From contig CADARP010000005.1 in assembly GCA_902790325.1 (NCBI GenBank), forward strand, positions 63,199 to 127,198: a stretch of DNA of 64,000 bases, given 5' to 3'. Positions within the stretch are counted from its first letter, which is position 1, and each line of letters starts with the position of its first letter. The notes beneath the pieces were generated by a model. The model made no database searches. It was not told the DNA's origin and saw nothing but the letters and a program-made list of their open reading frames with translations. The translations under genes were made by a program, and so were the position numbers. Of this stretch, positions 19,901-26,912 are shown piece after piece. This DNA comes from Oscillospiraceae bacterium. GTDB taxonomy: Bacteria > Bacillota > Clostridia > Oscillospirales > Acutalibacteraceae.

Positions 19901-21092
19901 ACGCCTGTTCCCGCAGCTGGGCATCGACATGGTGCTCGAGGGACACGACCACGTGTATCTGCGCACCGGCGCGATGTACTCGAACCTGCGCACGCAGTCC
20001 GCGACGAAAGACGCTTCCTACGGCGGCCGCGACTATACCATGAAGGTCGATCCGTACGGGACGTTCTACGTCATCAGCGGCACTGCCGGCGTGAAGAATT
20101 ATATGCCGAAGAGCGCGGCGGAAACCGGTTTGCTGTTCCCGCCCGCGGAAGGTACGAGCAGTCTGCAGCTGCCGATGTTCTCTGCCGTGCAGATCCGCGG
20201 CAACACACTGTACTTCGACGCGTTCGCCGTGCAGGCGGACGGCAGCGCGGAGCGGATCGACAGCTTTGCCGTCGAAAAGAGCGGCGAAAAGAAAGTCGTT
20301 CCGGCCGTGTCGTACGAGAGTGAAGACGCAATGATCGCAACGCCGGATATGCTCGAGGACGCCATGCTGGTCTATGCTGCGGTGGATGGAATTCCCGTAA
20401 ATGGGAATGAGCTGGAGTCGAGCACTGCGTCTATGCGCCAGGTCGCGGGATCTGACTCTTCGGGTTCCGAAAGCGGCTCGCCTTCGGACGCCGGTCAATC
20501 CGGCTCTTCCGATTCCGGCGCTTCCGATTCCGGTTCGTCCGGCAGCAACACGCCTTCCGGTTCCTCCGGCGCTTCCGAGGACGCGGCGCCGCCCGATTCT
20601 GTCGATCCGGGCGCATCCGGTTCCGGTTCTTCCGGCTACGTCTTTTCCGGCGGATCTTCCAATAACCGTCCCGCTTCCTCCAATGCATCTCCGTCCGGTT
20701 CGGCCGATCCCTTCGGTTCGGGTTCCGGTTCCGGCTCCGGCGCATCCGCTCCCGGCGCCGACGGTTCGGGTGATTCCGGCTCCGACAGCTCGGGCGGTTC
20801 CGGCTCTACCAGATTCGGACTGTTCAGCGCTTCCGGCGGCTCCGCTTCCGGTTCCGGCGCATCGGGCGCTTCCGGTTCCGGTTCGGATGGTTCGGGCGCT
20901 TCCGGCTCCGGTTCCGCGTCGAACGGCTCCGCTTCCTCCGGCTCGGGCGCTTTCGGTACCCGTACCTTCGGCACGGGACAGACGATCCCGAAACTCGGCG
21001 GCAGCAAGCCCGTCGCAACCGTGACCGTGATGTTCTGCGCGATGGTGTTTGCCATGTGGGCACGCTCGCGCAAAGAGCGGGACGAAGAATAA
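16995..21092 (+). CDS. Surface protein with two metallophosphoesterase domains and Ser/Gly-rich tail
   Basis: 1365 residues. Signal peptide (1-28). First calcineurin-like domain ~36-350: GILSDIHYY, PGDLTANGEYD, TNGNHDINN, GMEHH, TGHMHDTS. A mostly helical linker ~370-650 follows. A fibronectin-like domain ~660-785 and a second phosphoesterase ~795-1110 (HVTDPQS, SSGDQVDNG, TTGNHEKSD, VLHKAVY, EGHDHVYLR) resemble purple acid phosphatases. Residues ~1148-1332 are a low-complexity Ser/Gly/Ala/Asp tail, then a membrane helix (VATVTVMFCAMVFAMW) and a basic end. No LPxTG is seen. The start is taken as TTG 16995, 6 bases after GGAGG; ATG 17001 is 12 bases away. It likely hydrolyses external phosphoesters at the cell surface. 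Confidence 0.85.
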   Translation: MAMRKVLTAALSVFVCAALLFSTVSTAFDGTDRAPLQVGILSDIHYYAEKMTGNWCDAFMHYAENALSERYETPAILESALSALTAHAEENGMKYVFIPGDLTANGEYDAHVELAARLERFEEETGLSVIVTNGNHDINNFNGITFESGKKEAARITTPDEFREIYQNLGFDLAYHTYTPQNGRAGMLSYSVRLDGGYRLIVLDVNKYTADVTGNGTDSKETGGGITDGLMEWALAEIEDAKACGEAVIGMEHHSLVEHFKNHSSIFQLFVVDDWQERAEAFADAGLHYMVTGHMHDTSITDWVSDSGNVVYDISTSSLTGYPNLFREIKFDNADGLTADIQTYDVDCVTPVTVRGTEYARPFRDTFSFVHMFKTGIDDLAISFLDDILTDLFNAIETEGGLFGAIKKLYHVDVEEILSHYVDVRLGPIDIFTMRNVMSFLNDLDSQICDKVFSSREDVEALVRELVNSLMDFRVSDLPCTKYIDTLGFGDPGRPGTLQDVAYTLIATLFAGNQTLEDDAFMRDVLDNFRNRNAMEDLFNVLYDVLLNDILQDRLLGQLQFNIDTLFPTGTLGHISMTVLDECLSLVFHGDKSYTNVINSVLGLGLVPGMMSINGIADHLIEEYMTQSQFDGMGETLASMLEDMMTDHGDGEDLTRLLTDDPHPVEATRANWRLPSIVTVTTGTDAETTRSISWYTKFSVTGSDIEIVPYSANPSFSGSPTRGGVNATSERHDRFYPGADLGVLGFMDTKVPLVRHTVEVTGLNSGAKYSYRVGDAEKGWWSEPGVLDMADGSQNVTFLHVTDPQSQNAAQYERFHSVLKTAFSLYPDTDLVVSSGDQVDNGANVNQWQALADVSSDVLMSTVFMPTTGNHEKSDGALDQYFVLPNVPQQDRDGGVYYDYDYNNVHFMVLNTNDATSKDGLSETQLNWLQDSAKSSDAQWKIVVLHKAVYSNGSHYDDKEVVAMRKQFKRLFPQLGIDMVLEGHDHVYLRTGAMYSNLRTQSATKDASYGGRDYTMKVDPYGTFYVISGTAGVKNYMPKSAAETGLLFPPAEGTSSLQLPMFSAVQIRGNTLYFDAFAVQADGSAERIDSFAVEKSGEKKVVPAVSYESEDAMIATPDMLEDAMLVYAAVDGIPVNGNELESSTASMRQVAGSDSSGSESGSPSDAGQSGSSDSGASDSGSSGSNTPSGSSGASEDAAPPDSVDPGASGSGSSGYVFSGGSSNNRPASSNASPSGSADPFGSGSGSGSGASAPGADGSGDSGSDSSGGSGSTRFGLFSASGGSASGSGASGASGSGSDGSGASGSGSASNGSASSGSGAFGTRTFGTGQTIPKLGGSKPVATVTVMFCAMVFAMWARSRKERDEE
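20455..20985 (+). repeat. Low-complexity Ser/Gly/Ala-rich coding region
   Basis: Imperfect repetition of GGTTCC/GCTTCC-type triplet pairs encodes runs such as GSGSGSGASAPGADGSG. It probably forms a flexible stalk between the phosphoesterase domains and the membrane helix. Such tracts often vary in length between strains. Confidence 0.8.
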
Positions 21093-21107
21093 AGCAGAGG
21101 TTTTCGT

Positions 21108-22325
21108 ATGTGGATTCGTTTCGTCTCTCTTCTGCAGACCTTCCTGACGCTGCTTTCCTGCTGGTTTTGCAGCTTTCTGAACCTGCCGAACGCACGCGTG
21201 GAGGACTTCATCGCGCGTAACGGCGGTTATGTCCGCGGCGTCTGCCACCCGAATGAGAACTACGATCTGCTCGCCGACGGCGGCTTCAACTGGGTGCGGT
21301 TCGACATCCCGTATCCGTACAACGCCGACGGTTCACTCAGCGGCAGCTACCTTGCGTTCAAGGAACGCTGCCGCGGTTATGCGGAGCACGGCTTCCGCGT
21401 TATGGCGATCACGCCGTATCCGAAGGACTATATCAACATCGGCGGTTTCAATCCGGTCGAGCCGGAAAATATCGAAAAGACGCAGCAGATCGCCGTCTTT
21501 CTTCTGGAGGATCTGCGCGACGTCTGCGGCGCGTTCCAGATCACCAACGAGATGGGCATCGACGTGTTTACCCTTCCGCTCACGCACGAGCAGGCAATCG
21601 AATTCATCGGCGTGCAGCTCGAGGCGCTCGATCCGGTCAAGGGCGATTTCCCGATCGGCTACAACAGCGCAGGCTTTGTTGAATGGCTTCACAAAGGGAT
21701 GCGGCCGTACCACCGGTACTGCGACTACGTCGGGATCGATCTCTACACGGGGAATACGTCGAACGTGACGGCAAGGGACTACACCAGGACCATTTCCCGT
21801 CTGCACCGTCTGACCGGACTGCCGGTCATTCTGGAGGAATTCGGCTTTTTGAGCGAAGGCACGCGGAAAACCGACGCCGAAAAGGCGCAGATCCTCGCGC
21901 AGTACGGCTACGCCTCCGAAGCGCAGGCGAAAGCGGATATCGACAACTTTGTCAAAAAGCTCCCTGCGGCGCTGCAGGCGCGTCTCAAAGAGTCGTACGA
22001 ACCGTCGCAGTGGGGCGACGCGATCTTCGACAACATGGGCGATCATTTCTATCGGCAAATCGCCTCAACTGCCACATACCGCGGGTATCCGCACACGCCT
22101 CAGGGACAGGCGCAGTTCTATGCGGATATTCTACCGCGGCTGAAGAAACTCAAGTGTCTTGCGGGCGTGATCCTTTACTGCTGCCAGGATAGCAGCTTCT
22201 GCTGGTTCTGCGGCTTCGAGGGTTGTCCGTCCGAGACGCGGTGGGGTATTCTGGACCCGACAGGCAAGCCGAAACCGGCGTTTGATGCGGTGAAGGCAGC
22301 GTTCCGTTCACCGCAGTTCCAATAA
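21108..22325 (+). CDS. Clan GH-A glycosidase (GH5/GH53-like), secreted
   Basis: 405 residues with a hydrophobic N-terminus (LLQTFLTLLSCWFCSFL). The TIM-barrel signature is GGFNWVRFDIPYPY, then FQITNEMGID with the acid/base Glu after Asn, and PVILEEFGFLSE with the nucleophile Glu. C-terminal GWI-like end: TRWGILDPTGKPKPAFDAVKAAF, as in many cellulase-like proteins. It should cut a beta-linked polysaccharide outside the cell; the exact GH family is not clear. AGAGG precedes the ATG. It lies 15 bases after the double phosphoesterase in the same operon. Confidence 0.78.
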   Translation: MWIRFVSLLQTFLTLLSCWFCSFLNLPNARVEDFIARNGGYVRGVCHPNENYDLLADGGFNWVRFDIPYPYNADGSLSGSYLAFKERCRGYAEHGFRVMAITPYPKDYINIGGFNPVEPENIEKTQQIAVFLLEDLRDVCGAFQITNEMGIDVFTLPLTHEQAIEFIGVQLEALDPVKGDFPIGYNSAGFVEWLHKGMRPYHRYCDYVGIDLYTGNTSNVTARDYTRTISRLHRLTGLPVILEEFGFLSEGTRKTDAEKAQILAQYGYASEAQAKADIDNFVKKLPAALQARLKESYEPSQWGDAIFDNMGDHFYRQIASTATYRGYPHTPQGQAQFYADILPRLKKLKCLAGVILYCCQDSSFCWFCGFEGCPSETRWGILDPTGKPKPAFDAVKAAFRSPQFQ

Positions 22326-22339
22326 AAGGAGGCAGGAAT

Positions 22340-22711
22340 ATGCAGCTTCAGGAATCAGGCGAAATGTATCTGGAAACCATTCTGATCTTGTCGAAAAAGA
22401 AGCCGTACGTCCGTTCTGTGGACGTCGGCGAGTATATGGGCTTTTCCAAACCGTCTGTCAGCCGGGCGGTCGGACTGCTGCGTCAGGGCGGCTTTTTGAT
22501 CATGCAGCCGGACGGCGGCCTGATTTTGACCGAGCTCGGCCGGGATCTCGCGGAAAAAATCTATGAGCGGCACACGGTGCTGACGGATATGCTGGTGATG
22601 CTCGGCGTGTCGCAGCAGACGGCTGCGGAGGATGCGTGCAAAATCGAGCACGATCTGAGCGACGAAACGTTCTGCGCCATCAAGAAGCACATGGAACGCT
22701 ATGGCAAATAA
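22340..22711 (+). CDS. Short DtxR/MntR-type metal-dependent regulator
   Basis: 123 residues. N-terminal winged helix-turn-helix (VRSVDVGEYMGFSKPSVSRAVGLLRQGGFL) plus a dimerisation region; the SH3-like third domain of classic DtxR is absent. Aligned to DtxR, Met9, Cys100, Glu103 and His104 (EDACKIEH) match the metal-site residues Met10, Cys102, Glu105 and His106, and His78 matches His79. It should bind DNA when loaded with Fe2+ or Mn2+. It has AAAAGGAGG upstream and is the last gene of the GH3-phosphoesterase-GH-A operon, which is an odd place for a metal regulator. It could be an operon-specific sensor. Confidence 0.85.
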   Translation: MQLQESGEMYLETILILSKKKPYVRSVDVGEYMGFSKPSVSRAVGLLRQGGFLIMQPDGGLILTELGRDLAEKIYERHTVLTDMLVMLGVSQQTAAEDACKIEHDLSDETFCAIKKHMERYGK

Positions 22712-22729
22712 ACCGTAAAAAAACAGAAA

Positions 22730-22770
22730 ACGCCGGGAATTCACCTTTCGGATGAACTCCCGGCGCTTTT
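22730..22770. terminator. Terminator after the DtxR-type gene
   Basis: CGCCGGGAATTCA (22731-22743) pairs with TGAACTCCCGGCG (22753-22765) with one mismatch, followed by CTTTT on the plus strand and preceded by an A-tract that serves the minus strand. Confidence 0.8.
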
Positions 22771-22798
22771 GCGTGTGTGTGCCGGTCGGCGCGTTGGA

Positions 22799-23635
22799 TC
22801 AGAACGCGTTTGCCCGATTGAGATCGAGGTAGTCCTGCGAGAGCATCATATCGTACAGGATCTCGGGACGGTCCGTGATGACGATGTTGGGATTGAGCGA
22901 CAGCGCGTGATACATGTCATAAGTCGAGTTGACGTCCTCCAACACGAAACGAAGCTGACGAACCTCGCTGATCGCCTCGCAGAATGCGCTGCTGACGTCG
23001 CTGAGCTTGCACGACACGGCGCAGACGCCTTCGTCCACATACGCCTGCAGCGCTTCGAGACAGGCGTCGTGATCGGACATTTTGACGTCCATCGAATCCA
23101 GCGAGATGCAGATTTTGAAGTTGCCGTACTGCAGGGAGGATTCCGCCAGCTCGTCCGCCGAAAAGCCGATCAGCATGATCCGCCCGATCAGACCGTATTT
23201 CACGGCAAGATCGGTCAGCGAAGACGTACTTGTATCGTTCATCAGGCGGATGATATACCGCAGAAAGTCTGTGTCCTGAAACTCCTTGAAAATGTCTTCC
23301 AGCTTGACGGAGGCCGGCGTGATATACTCCGAGCCGTCTGCGAGGTACGGGGTACCCTTCGCGTTGAACGCGACGTTCAGCTCCAATGCGTAGGAGCCTT
23401 GGCTGACGTTTTTGCGCGCAGACTGCAGCGTGTTTTTGACCGTGTCGAAGCTGTTGACGGAAGCGGCCAGCGTGAAGTTGTCCGGCAGTACGATCTGCTC
23501 CTGGAATTTTTCCTGCTTGGCCTCGGACAGCGGGCGGTCAAAAAAACGGAACGTCAACGTATAAATCACGCCGCTGCCTGCGATCACACCGCACAGCAGC
23601 ACGACGAAGATCCGCTTGAGAAACATATCAAACAT
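22799..23635 (-). CDS. Membrane-anchored GDPD-like protein lacking catalytic residues
   Basis: 278 residues with an N-terminal membrane helix (VVLLCGVIAGSGVIYTL). The rest follows the glycerophosphodiester phosphodiesterase fold: YALELNVAFNAKGTPYLADGS, then NPNIVITDRPEILYDMM as in the GDPD C-terminus. Aligned without gaps to the intact GDPD at 40482-41303, His46, Arg47, Asp75 and His88 are replaced by Ala58, Ser59, Asn87 and Asp100; only Glu85 remains. It is therefore probably not an active diesterase. It overlaps the upstream kinase-like gene by 8 bases. Start 23635 (AAGG/GGAAAGG upstream) or 23626 are both possible. Confidence 0.72.
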   Translation of the reverse strand: MFDMFLKRIFVVLLCGVIAGSGVIYTLTFRFFDRPLSEAKQEKFQEQIVLPDNFTLAASVNSFDTVKNTLQSARKNVSQGSYALELNVAFNAKGTPYLADGSEYITPASVKLEDIFKEFQDTDFLRYIIRLMNDTSTSSLTDLAVKYGLIGRIMLIGFSADELAESSLQYGNFKICISLDSMDVKMSDHDACLEALQAYVDEGVCAVSCKLSDVSSAFCEAISEVRQLRFVLEDVNSTYDMYHALSLNPNIVITDRPEILYDMMLSQDYLDLNRANAF

Positions 23636-24758
23636 CCTTTCCGATCCTTGCCGCGATCGCAGCCGTGACAGCCTGCATCTGCGGCATTTGCTTTTCCATC
23701 TGCGCAACGAGCGCAAACTGTGTGCGGCAGCGCACGAGGTTGTGGTCGGGATACGCGGTGCGGAAGTAGACGTCGCCCTGCAGATAGTCTGTCAGAAAGC
23801 GCATACCGCATTCAAGCGTCATGAGCTTGGCGGAGAAGGGGAGATACTCGATCTCTTTTTCCGTCAGACTGTCGCCGGCAGCGGACAAATATCCGCGCGT
23901 GTAGGCTTCGTACAGCTCTAACGAGAAATGCACTTTGTCGAGATCCGGCTCGTCCTCCGCGGCGGTACTTGCGCCGAAGCGAATGCTGTCGCCGAAATCG
24001 TACAGCGCGAGACCGGGCATCACCGTGTCGAGATCGACCACGCAGATCCCTCTTTTGGTCTTGTTGTCAAAGAGGATGTTGTTGAGTTTTGTATCGTTGT
24101 GCGTCACGCGCAGCGGGAGCTCGCCCGCGCGCAGCAGATCGACCAGCACATGCGTATCGGCTTCCCGCCGCATCACGAAGCCGATCTCGGACTGCACGGC
24201 CTGCGCGCGTCCCTGTGTGTCGGCCTCGACTGCGCGCCTGAAGTCGTTGAACCGCGACGCGGTGTCGTGGAAATGCGGTATGGTTTCAAAGAGCGTGTCG
24301 CTCGGATAGTCGGCCAGCAGCTTCTGAAACTGTCCGAAGGCCTCTCCGGACGCCCGGAAATCCTGCGGATCGCGGATGGATTCGAGCGTGTAGGTGTCCT
24401 CGACGAAGTTGTAGACACGCCAGCAGTCTCCCGCGTCCGTGCGGTGGTAGAGCGCGCCGTCCTTTGTGGGAAAGACAGTCAGCGTGCCGCGGTCGGGATC
24501 GCTGCCGTTTTTGCGCAGGATGCGCGACAGGAATCCCGTGACGCCGACCACGTTTTTCATCAGTTGGTCGGGCTTTGTGAACACATGTGTATTGATACGC
24601 TGCAGGATGTATCGTTTCTCGCCGCCGTCGTCGTCGGAAAACGTGAGGCAAAGCGTATCGTTGATGTGACCGCAGCCGATCGGGGCAAAGGACTTGAACG
24701 TTCCGGGCAGCGCAAAATGGGACACGATATCCCGAACGGACGTTTCAGAAAACTGCAT
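23628..24758 (-). CDS. Phosphotransferase (APH fold), N-acetylhexosamine kinase-like
   Basis: 376 residues. Aminoglycoside-phosphotransferase fold: LPLRVTHNDTKLNNILFD is the Brenner catalytic loop (His-Asn/Asp), and CVVDLDTVMPGLALYDFGDSIR holds the metal-binding Asp. The overall pattern, including IGCGHINDT near the N-terminus and YILQRINTHVF, resembles NahK-type kinases that phosphorylate N-acetylhexosamines released from mucin or milk glycans. It is cytoplasmic. The start has AGGAG 7 bases upstream. It is transcribed from a consensus promoter and overlaps the GDPD-like gene downstream. Substrate specificity cannot be proven from the sequence. Confidence 0.85.
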   Translation of the reverse strand: MQFSETSVRDIVSHFALPGTFKSFAPIGCGHINDTLCLTFSDDDGGEKRYILQRINTHVFTKPDQLMKNVVGVTGFLSRILRKNGSDPDRGTLTVFPTKDGALYHRTDAGDCWRVYNFVEDTYTLESIRDPQDFRASGEAFGQFQKLLADYPSDTLFETIPHFHDTASRFNDFRRAVEADTQGRAQAVQSEIGFVMRREADTHVLVDLLRAGELPLRVTHNDTKLNNILFDNKTKRGICVVDLDTVMPGLALYDFGDSIRFGASTAAEDEPDLDKVHFSLELYEAYTRGYLSAAGDSLTEKEIEYLPFSAKLMTLECGMRFLTDYLQGDVYFRTAYPDHNLVRCRTQFALVAQMEKQMPQMQAVTAAIAARIGKDV

Positions 24759-24801
24759 AGGTACACTCCTAATCTGTCAAATGTAATCTAAACCATTTTC
24801 T

Positions 24802-24830
24802 ATTATAGTCCTCTTTTTTCGCGGTGTCAA
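24802..24830 (-). promoter_or_regulatory. Consensus SigA promoter of the kinase/GDPD-like operon
   Basis: Minus strand TTGACA (24825-24830), exactly 17 bases, TATAAT (24802-24807). The spacer holds GAAAAAAGAGGAC, one arm of an inverted repeat. Confidence 0.88.
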
Positions 24831-24862
24831 TCACCATTGTTGCATCGGCGGAAAAAGAGGAC
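24808..24862. repeat. Inverted repeat over the kinase promoter spacer
   Basis: GTCCTCTTTTTTCGC (24808-24822) and GCGGAAAAAGAGGAC (24848-24862) are inverted copies with one mismatch in 15, separated by 25 bases. One arm lies between the -35 and -10 boxes and the -35 lies between the arms, which suits an operator for a dimeric regulator. Confidence 0.6.
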
Positions 24863-24890
24863 GTTTTCTATATATGGTGGTCGCCGCGGC

Positions 24891-24908
24891 AGGCGAATCA
24901 ATTCGCCT
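24891..24908. repeat. Short palindrome in the kinase-mraZ intergenic region
   Basis: AGGCGAAT, CA, ATTCGCCT: an 8-bp perfect inverted repeat. No T-tract follows on either strand, so it is not a normal terminator. It could be a protein-binding site or a barrier between divergent transcripts. Confidence 0.5.
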
Positions 24909-24949
24909 CAAAAAACTGAAAAAACTCTCAAAAAAACTGGTGAAAAGGC

Positions 24950-24978
24950 TTGATTCTGCCGGATGAGTATGTTAGAAT
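24950..24978 (+). promoter_or_regulatory. mraZ / dcw cluster promoter
   Basis: TTGATT (24950-24955), 17 bases, TAGAAT (24973-24978). The -10 overlaps the first of the MraZ-type direct repeats, which suggests autorepression. Confidence 0.75.
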
Positions 24979-25014
24979 AGGGACGCTTAGGTATGAATAG
25001 GGACAAATAGTGAC
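24976..25014 (+). promoter_or_regulatory. Putative MraZ operator: four direct repeats, 10-bp period
   Basis: AATAGGGAC (24976), CTTAGGTAT (24986), AATAGGGAC (24996) and AATAGTGAC (25006) are spaced exactly 10 bases apart. MraZ proteins are known to bind several short G-rich direct repeats spaced about one helical turn apart just upstream of their own gene. Two repeats are perfect copies, the second is the weakest. Confidence 0.75.
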
Positions 25015-25061
25015 ATCGTACCGCTCGAAGGCAGACATCCACGGAAAGGCAGGTGATCGTT

Positions 25062-25493
25062 GTGGCGAGACTGATGGGGACATATACCCACAATCTGGAT
25101 CAGCAAAACAGATTGGCCATACCCACGAAGGTACGCGCGGAACTCGGCGACAGCTTCGTGCTGACAGTTTCTCCCAGCGGTGAAGATTGCCTGCTTGCCT
25201 ATTCGTTCGAGGATTGGGACGACGTCATGCAGAAGCTCATCGACGAGGAACCCTCCGAGTTCACGATGATCCGCCAGCGCATGATCTCCATCAACACCGT
25301 CAGAGCCGACATCGACGCGAAAGGACGCATCACCATCCCGACGCGGTTTATGGAAAAAGCGGGCTTCCGGGAAGAGGTCTATATGCTCGGCAACGGCTAT
25401 CACCTGGAGCTGTGGGCGCCGGATAAGTTCGACGAGATGCTTTCGCGCTACAAGGATTTCACAGAGAATCAGAAAACCTATTTCTACAAATAA
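25062..25493 (+). CDS. mraZ: Transcriptional regulator MraZ
   Basis: 143 residues, the usual MraZ length. Two SpoVT/AbrB-like half domains: GTYTHNLDQQNRLAIPTKVRAEL and ADIDAKGRITIPTRFMEKAG. MraZ is a ring-forming DNA-binding protein that represses its own operon. The start is taken as GTG 25062, 6 bases after AGGTG; ATG 25074 has no ribosome binding site. It is the first gene of the dcw cluster and is preceded by a promoter with four direct repeats that fit its operator. Confidence 0.95.
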   Translation: MARLMGTYTHNLDQQNRLAIPTKVRAELGDSFVLTVSPSGEDCLLAYSFEDWDDVMQKLIDEEPSEFTMIRQRMISINTVRADIDAKGRITIPTRFMEKAGFREEVYMLGNGYHLELWAPDKFDEMLSRYKDFTENQKTYFYK

Positions 25494-25508
25494 TACAGGA
25501 GAATCAAC

Positions 25509-26450
25509 ATGTCTTTTTCGCACGTGCCTGTCCTGCTGCGCGAGACGATCGAAGCGCTGAACATCCGGCCGGACGGCACGTATATTGACTGTACCGCCGG
25601 CGGAGGCGGTCATTCGGCGGCGATCCTGGAAAAGCTGACGACGGGCACACTGGTGGAGATTGATCGTGACCCGCAGGCGATCGAGGCGCTGCACGCACGG
25701 TTTGCCGGACGAGACAACGTGCGTATCCTGCACGGCAACTTTTTTGATCTGGAAGCTCTGCTCACACAGCAGGGGATCGACGGCGCGGACGGCGTGCTGG
25801 CCGATCTCGGCGTCAGTTCACACCAGCTCGATACGGCGCAGCGCGGTTTTTCGTTCCACGCGGACGCGCCGCTCGATATGCGCATGAGCATGCAGGGGAT
25901 CAGCGCCGCGGACGTGGTGAACACATACCCGAAGGCGCAGCTGCAAAAGATCCTGTATGCTTACGGCGAGGAAAAGTTTGCGCCCGCCATCGCGTCGGCG
26001 ATCGTGCGCGCGCGGGAGAACGCGCCGATCGAAACGACCCTGCAGCTCGCACAGATCATTGCATCCTCCGTTCCCGCCGCGGCGCGCAGAGACGGCCATC
26101 CCGCACGGCGGACGTTTCAGGCGCTGCGCATCGAGGTCAACGGCGAGCTGGAGAAGCTGGATGAAGCGGTACAGGGGATGTTCCGCGTTCTGCGTCCCGG
26201 AGGACGCCTGTGCGTCATCACGTTCCATTCGCTGGAAGACCGGATCGTCAAAAAACGTTTCGCCGCCCTGTGCACGGGCTGTACATGCCCGCCGGATTTC
26301 CCGGTGTGCGTATGCGGCAAGACGGCCGCGGGAAAACTGCCGATGAAGGCGGTCGGACCGTCGGAAGAAGAATTGCAGGAAAACAACCGCAGCCGAAGTG
26401 CAAAGCTGCGCGTGATCGAAAAAAACAGCAACGAGAAAAAAGGGGAGTAA
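25509..26450 (+). CDS. rsmH: 16S rRNA (cytosine1402-N4)-methyltransferase RsmH
   Basis: 313 residues. SAM-binding motif YIDCTAGGGGHSAAIL, then ADLGVSSHQLDTAQRGFSF and the late VITFHSLEDRIVKKRF, all characteristic of RsmH (MraW). It N4-methylates C1402 in the decoding centre of 16S rRNA. CAGGAG lies before the ATG. It sits 15 bases after mraZ and 3 bases before ftsL, the usual dcw order. Confidence 0.97.
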   Translation: MSFSHVPVLLRETIEALNIRPDGTYIDCTAGGGGHSAAILEKLTTGTLVEIDRDPQAIEALHARFAGRDNVRILHGNFFDLEALLTQQGIDGADGVLADLGVSSHQLDTAQRGFSFHADAPLDMRMSMQGISAADVVNTYPKAQLQKILYAYGEEKFAPAIASAIVRARENAPIETTLQLAQIIASSVPAAARRDGHPARRTFQALRIEVNGELEKLDEAVQGMFRVLRPGGRLCVITFHSLEDRIVKKRFAALCTGCTCPPDFPVCVCGKTAAGKLPMKAVGPSEEELQENNRSRSAKLRVIEKNSNEKKGE

Positions 26451-26453
26451 AAC

Positions 26454-26912
26454 ATGGCAGCGCAAAGAAGTTCCGCGGCTGCGCGCATTGCCGCGCCGCA
26501 GAGAGAGATTCCGTACCGCCCGCAGCGTCCTGTCCGGCTCCGCCCGGTTCCCGAGAAGAAGCGCAGCCATGCCGATCGTGCGGCACATGCCGCCGCGGTC
26601 TCGAGACGCGCCCTGCGTATCGTGCTGGTTTCGGCGGTCACATTCACGATGCTGGCGCTGCTGATCGTGCAGCGTGTGCAGATCGCTACGCTGGACATGA
26701 ATATCGTCAAGGCGCAGCAGCAGCTCGACGAAGCCAAAAGCGAGACGGTGCGCCTGGGATCTCTGTTCAACAGCATGGCGTCTGTCGAGAGTGTGGAGGA
26801 TTACGCCGCGAACCATCTCGGCATGGTCAAGCGCACGCGCAATCAGGTGTCCTTTTTTGTCAATGATAATACCGATGAGATCCTTCTGCTGGACGGTGTA
26901 CTCGGACAGTGA
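26454..26912 (+). CDS. ftsL: FtsL-like cell division protein
   Basis: 152 residues. A basic, Arg/Pro-rich cytoplasmic part (1-58), one membrane helix (IVLVSAVTFTMLALLIVQRVQ) and a short extracellular coiled coil with YAANHLGMVKRTRNQVSFF, typical of FtsL/DivIC-type divisome proteins. Its sequence is poorly conserved, as usual for FtsL, and position between rsmH and the transpeptidase gene supports the call. It should link FtsB/DivIC and FtsQ to the septal synthase. Confidence 0.85.
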   Translation: MAAQRSSAAARIAAPQREIPYRPQRPVRLRPVPEKKRSHADRAAHAAAVSRRALRIVLVSAVTFTMLALLIVQRVQIATLDMNIVKAQQQLDEAKSETVRLGSLFNSMASVESVEDYAANHLGMVKRTRNQVSFFVNDNTDEILLLDGVLGQ

